Shown here piece by piece: positions 60,680 to 64,000 of a stretch of DNA of 64,000 bases. Within the stretch, counting starts at the first letter, position 1; every line of letters begins with the position of its first letter. The stretch spans positions 1 to 64,000 of the forward strand of contig MIEI01000016.1 in NCBI GenBank assembly GCA_002095305.1, in the 5' to 3' direction. Position numbers and translations under genes: made by a program. The notes beneath the pieces are model-generated. The model made no database searches. It was not told the DNA's origin and saw nothing but the letters and a program-made list of their open reading frames with translations. Source of the DNA: Pantoea brenneri (GTDB lineage Bacteria > Pseudomonadota > Gammaproteobacteria > Enterobacterales > Enterobacteriaceae).

Positions 60680-61452
60680 TTAACCGTAGCGGCCGGTAAT
60701 GTAATCTTCGGTGCGTCGTTGTTTCGGCGCAGTAAAGATGCGATCGGTATCGTCAAACTCCACCAGCGCGCCTGATGCATAAAAGCGGTATAGTCCGATA
60801 CGCGTGACGCCTGCTGCATATTGTGGGTGACCAGCACCAGCGTAAAGTGCTGCTTCAGCGTGGTCATCAGCTCTTCAATCACCAGGGTAGAGATGGGGTC
60901 CAGCGCCGAGGTCGGTTCATCCAGCAGCAGAACCTCCGGTTCGATAGCAATCGCCCGCGCAATCACCAGCCGCTGCTGCTGTCCGGTCGAGAGCGTCAGC
61001 GCATTCTGCCCCAGTTGATCCTTCACCTCACTCCATAACGCCGCCGCCCGCAGCGCACGTTCGCAGGCTTCGTTCAGCACCCGCCGATCGCGCACGCCCT
61101 GTAATCGCAGGCCGTAAACCACGTTTTCATAGATCGACTTCGGAAACGGATTGGGCCGCTGAAACACCATCCCGACCCGCCGACGCAGCGCAGAAAGATC
61201 CTGATCCGGCCGCATGATCGGCACCGCGCCCAGCAGCACCTCACCGTCGATCCGACAGTGATCGATCACATCGTTCATCCGATTGAAGCAGCGCAGCAGG
61301 GTCGATTTACCGCAGCCGGACGGGCCGATCAGCGCGGTAATGCGGTTTTTTGGCACCCGCAGCGAAATGTCCTGCAGCGCCTGGCGCTCGCCGTACCACA
61401 GAGAGAGATGGTTAACGGTGAGCGCAATGTCAGTGTCGGGCGTCATAGTCAT
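60680..61452 (-). pseudogene. pstB: Phosphate ABC transporter ATPase PstB, one missing base
   Basis: PstB energises high-affinity phosphate import. Walker [10 protein letters not shown], signature [15 protein letters not shown], Walker [14 protein letters not shown] and [18 protein letters not shown] are intact. After FMHQ the frame breaks at 60771-60772. The adjacent frame gives [19 protein letters not shown] and ends in the family tail DYITGRYG at 60680. Adding one G makes HQGALVEF and a 257-residue protein, the family length. Read otherwise the C-terminus would be unrelated. Likely a base error. It lies six bases after pstA. Confidence 0.88.
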
Positions 61453-61458
61453 AGCCTG

Positions 61459-63093
61459 TTATTGAGTCATAAGGCGATAGCGTTCACGCAGGCGGTGACG
61501 CAGGCTCATCGCCAGCAAATTGAGCGACAGAATAATCAGCACCAGCAGCAGCGCGGTGGCGAACACCAGCGGCCGGTCAGCTTCAATATTCGGACTCTGA
61601 AACGCCAGATCGTAAATCTGGAAGCCAAGATGCATAAATTTGCGGTCGAGGTGCAGATAAGGGAACACCGCATCGATCGGTAATTCCGGCACCATTTTCA
61701 CCACCCCGACCAGCATCAGCGGTGCGGTTTCGCCCGCTGCGCGTGCCACGGCGAGGATCAATCCGGTCAGCATTGCCGGCACCGCCAGCGGCAGCACCAC
61801 ATGCCACAGGGTTTCCGCCTGCGTGGCACCAAGCGCCAGCGATCCCTGACGCAAACTATCTGGAATGCGGGAAAGTCCCTCCTCCGTCGCCACGATCACC
61901 ACCGGCAGCGTCAGTAACGCCAGCGTTAACGCCGCCCACAGCAGGCCCGGCGTGCCGAAGGTCGGATTGGGCAATGCGCTGGCGAAGAACAGCTGATCGA
62001 TCGTGCCGCCGACCAGCCAGACAAAAAAGCCAAGGCCAAAGACGCCATACACGATTGAAGGCACCCCGGCCAGATTAACCACCGCAATCCGCACCAGCCG
62101 GGTCAGTACGTTGCGCCCGGCATATTCGTGCAGCCAGATTGCGGCGATCACCCCAAGCGGCATCACCACAATCGACATCAGCAACACCATCAGCACAGTG
62201 CCAAAGATCGCCGGGAAAGCACCGGATTCGCTTCCACCGTCGGCCGGCGAGTCGCTGACAAAGCGCCACAGCTGATGCAGGAAATGGAGACTCTTTTCGC
62301 CCAGCGTCATTGCGTTGGGTTTCCAGCTATCGACAATTTCCGTTAGCGGAATCGCGTGGTCGATGCCGTGCACATCCCGCAGGATCAGCACGTCGCGCTG
62401 GCTCTGCTGTTGCAGGCTGGCCAGCGTCTCGCTGAGATGATCGAACCGACGCTGCAAGGCCGCCTGATTCGCCTGATATTCCGACTGGGTCTGTAGATCA
62501 AAGCGACCGGCGGCGCGCTGCTGCGTGGCCTGTTCATCCAGCTGCTCACGCTGGCTGTTGACGCGTGCCATCTCTACCCGGCGAATCTGATTGGCCTGCC
62601 GCACCAGCAGTTGTACCTGCGCCAGCCGCTGATGCAGCAGCGCATCGGGATTGCGGGCGGTTAAGACCTCATTATCTTCGCGCAGGCCGATAAACCAGCC
62701 GTAAGCCTGGCCGTGACTGCGACGCTGCAACACCATGATCGCTTTCGGCTGGCTGACGCTGGCCGCTTGCCGGCTGTAGACCACGCGGAAATCGGGCGCG
62801 TCCCAGTCGCGGTTGCCGGTTTTAATCAGGTAGCGATGAACCTGTCCGCCGCTGTTGCCCTGCTCGTCAGCCGGGGCGGGAAAGCGCGGCTGATGCTCAA
62901 GAGTTTCGCCCAGCAGGCGCACCTCACGCCCGTCGGGCTGGCTGAAACTGTAGAGGTCAACCCGCTGCGGCCAGAAAGCCCGGACGCCCTGCCAGGCCAG
63001 CAGGCCAATCAACAGCGTAAAGGCTAACAGGCAGACCGCCACGGCACCGGCGGTTAACCAGCGCCAGCGATCGTTTTGTCGCATCACCTTCAT
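61459..63093 (-). CDS. pstA: Phosphate ABC transporter permease PstA, long form
   Basis: A 544-residue permease, nearly twice the length of E. coli PstA (296). An N-terminal membrane span (about 12-35) is followed by a soluble domain of about 230 residues with a Gln/Arg-rich coiled coil (about 160-235). The usual six-span permease core follows (about 295-540), with the coupling loop DSLRQGSLALGATQAETLWHV. Similar long PstA proteins occur in Pst systems of Pseudomonas and Vibrio type. It overlaps pstC by four bases and precedes pstB, so this is a distinct Pst system. Confidence 0.9.
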   Translation of the reverse strand: MKVMRQNDRWRWLTAGAVAVCLLAFTLLIGLLAWQGVRAFWPQRVDLYSFSQPDGREVRLLGETLEHQPRFPAPADEQGNSGGQVHRYLIKTGNRDWDAPDFRVVYSRQAASVSQPKAIMVLQRRSHGQAYGWFIGLREDNEVLTARNPDALLHQRLAQVQLLVRQANQIRRVEMARVNSQREQLDEQATQQRAAGRFDLQTQSEYQANQAALQRRFDHLSETLASLQQQSQRDVLILRDVHGIDHAIPLTEIVDSWKPNAMTLGEKSLHFLHQLWRFVSDSPADGGSESGAFPAIFGTVLMVLLMSIVVMPLGVIAAIWLHEYAGRNVLTRLVRIAVVNLAGVPSIVYGVFGLGFFVWLVGGTIDQLFFASALPNPTFGTPGLLWAALTLALLTLPVVIVATEEGLSRIPDSLRQGSLALGATQAETLWHVVLPLAVPAMLTGLILAVARAAGETAPLMLVGVVKMVPELPIDAVFPYLHLDRKFMHLGFQIYDLAFQSPNIEADRPLVFATALLLVLIILSLNLLAMSLRHRLRERYRLMTQ

Positions 63094-64000
63094 ACCTGCT
63101 CCTCATGCTGGCTGTAGCGCTGGCGCAAACGCTGACGGATCAGCTCCGCCACGGTATTGATCACCAGAGTGAACAGCAGCAGCATCAGGGCGCTGAGAAA
63201 CAGGATGCGATAATGGGCGCTGCCAGCGGCGGCTTCCGGCATCTCGATGGCGATATTGGCTGACAGGGCGCGCAGTCCGCTGAACAATCCGCCCTGACTT
63301 TGCGGTGTGTTGCCGGTCGCCATCAGCAGAATCATCGTTTCCCCCACCGCGCGGCCCAGGCCGATCATCAGGGCGGCAAAGATCCCGGCTGAGGCGCCAG
63401 GCAACACCACTCGGGTCAGGGTTTGCCACGGCGTAGCACCCAGCGCCAGCGAGCCCTGCCCCAGCGATGCGGGCACGCTGAACAGCGCATCTTCAGAGAG
63501 CGTAAATATCAGCGGCACCAGCGCAAAGCCCATCGCCAGCGCCGCCACCAGCAGGTTGCGCTGTTCATAATGTGGCAGCCAGTCGCCTGCATCAGGGATA
63601 AACAGCGTTGGCAGCCACAGCGTCAGTAAGGTGACCAGCAGCAGCAGCGGCAGCAGAATCAGCACCTCGCGGCCCGGCTGTCGCCAGCGCGCCGGTAACC
63701 GCGCGCTGAGCACGCCGCACAGCAGCAAACTGGCGGCCAGCGTCAGCGGCAGCAACAGCACTCCAATCAACGCCTGACTAATGTGCGGTGCCAGCCAGAC
63801 ACCGGCAATCAGCCCCACCACCACGCTCGGCAGCGCGCCCATCATTTCGATAGCCGGTTTAACCCAGCGACGCAGGCCCGGTGCCATAAAAAACGCGGTA
63901 TACATGGCTGCCGCCAGCGCCAGCGGCGTGGCAAACAGCAGCGCTAAGCTGGCGGCTTTCAGCGTGCCGACCACCATCGGTACCAGGCTGAACTTGCCTG
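63090..64000 (-). CDS. pstC: Phosphate ABC transporter permease PstC, C-terminal part (runs off the window)
   Basis: The last 300 or so residues of a PstC permease. The frame stays open to the window edge, reading GKFSLVPMVVGTLKAASLAL, so the ATG at 63977 is internal. The core includes EMMGALPSVVVGLIAGVWLA, the coupling loop ASLGQGSLALGATPWQTLTR and AVGETMILLMATGN. Long-form partners of this PstA type usually have an extended N-terminal domain, which would lie outside. The phosphate-binding protein gene, if present, is also outside. Confidence 0.9.
   Translation of the reverse strand, partial: GKFSLVPMVVGTLKAASLALLFATPLALAAAMYTAFFMAPGLRRWVKPAIEMMGALPSVVVGLIAGVWLAPHISQALIGVLLLPLTLAASLLLCGVLSARLPARWRQPGREVLILLPLLLLVTLLTLWLPTLFIPDAGDWLPHYEQRNLLVAALAMGFALVPLIFTLSEDALFSVPASLGQGSLALGATPWQTLTRVVLPGASAGIFAALMIGLGRAVGETMILLMATGNTPQSQGGLFSGLRALSANIAIEMPEAAAGSAHYRILFLSALMLLLFTLVINTVAELIRQRLRQRYSQHEEQV

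Overview
The window reads as chromosomal DNA of an enterobacterium. Gene content and order follow the Escherichia coli stretch from yfeR through purN, but with different accessory insertions and many proteins slightly diverged from E. coli. The pattern fits Erwiniaceae (Pantoea, Erwinia or Mixta type); that family placement is inference from gene order and recalled protein sequences, not from a search. Coding density is high, GC is moderate to high, and no tRNA, rRNA, insertion sequence, integrase or CRISPR array is visible.

Layout. 0.2-2.6 kb: a FlxA-like coiled-coil protein and the divergent pair yfeR/yfeH. 2.6-5.9 kb: ypeB, ligA and zipA. 6.1-8.0 kb: cysZ and cysK. 8.4-11.1 kb: the PTS core ptsH-ptsI-crr. 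11.1-13.2 kb: a CpxRA-like two-component system. 13.3-18.1 kb: cysP-cysU-cysW-cysA and cysM on the minus strand. 18.4-22.0 kb: yfeY-yfeZ-ypeA, amiA and hemF. 22.2-23.6 kb: an AT-richer accessory insert with a SAM methyltransferase and a non-coding or decayed stretch. 23.6-31.5 kb: talA, tktB, ampH, ypfG, nudK and ansP. 31.8-38.3 kb: a DUF1471 gene, narQ, narP, acrD and tiny ypfM. 38.7-49.4 kb: yffB-dapE-ypfN, ypfH, tmcA, ypfJ, purC, bamC-dapA, gcvR, bcp and perM. 49.5-53.8 kb: a second accessory zone with a diguanylate cyclase, an unrecognised ORF, a LacI relic and two tandem membrane-anchored DsrE-like paralogs. 53.8-60.4 kb: bepA-yfgD, hda, uraA-upp and purM-purN. 60.4-64.0 kb: a hairpin-rich repeat, then a Pst phosphate transporter (pstB, long pstA, and pstC cut by the window edge).

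Functional themes. Sulfur assimilation is concentrated here (sulfate entry by CysPUWA and CysZ, cysteine synthesis by CysK and CysM). It sits beside PTS carbon regulation, the non-oxidative pentose phosphate pair talA-tktB, purine and pyrimidine salvage and synthesis (purC, purM, purN, upp, uraA), lysine/peptidoglycan precursor synthesis (dapA, dapE), and envelope maintenance (zipA, amiA, ampH, bamC, bepA).

Sequence quality. Four conserved genes (cysZ, cysA, talA, pstB) each carry one missing base. In all four the reading frame is restored by adding one G to a GG preceded by A and followed by a pyrimidine on one strand. A shared artefact is much more likely than four independent gene losses, so these should be read as intact genes with uncertain bases.

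The best candidates for new biology are the tandem DsrE-like pair with its relic-rich flank, the methyltransferase insert between hemF and talA, the two-component system between crr and cysM, the unusually long ptsH-ptsI spacer with a hairpin, and the hairpin array beside the pst genes. I see no complete novel defence or mobile system.
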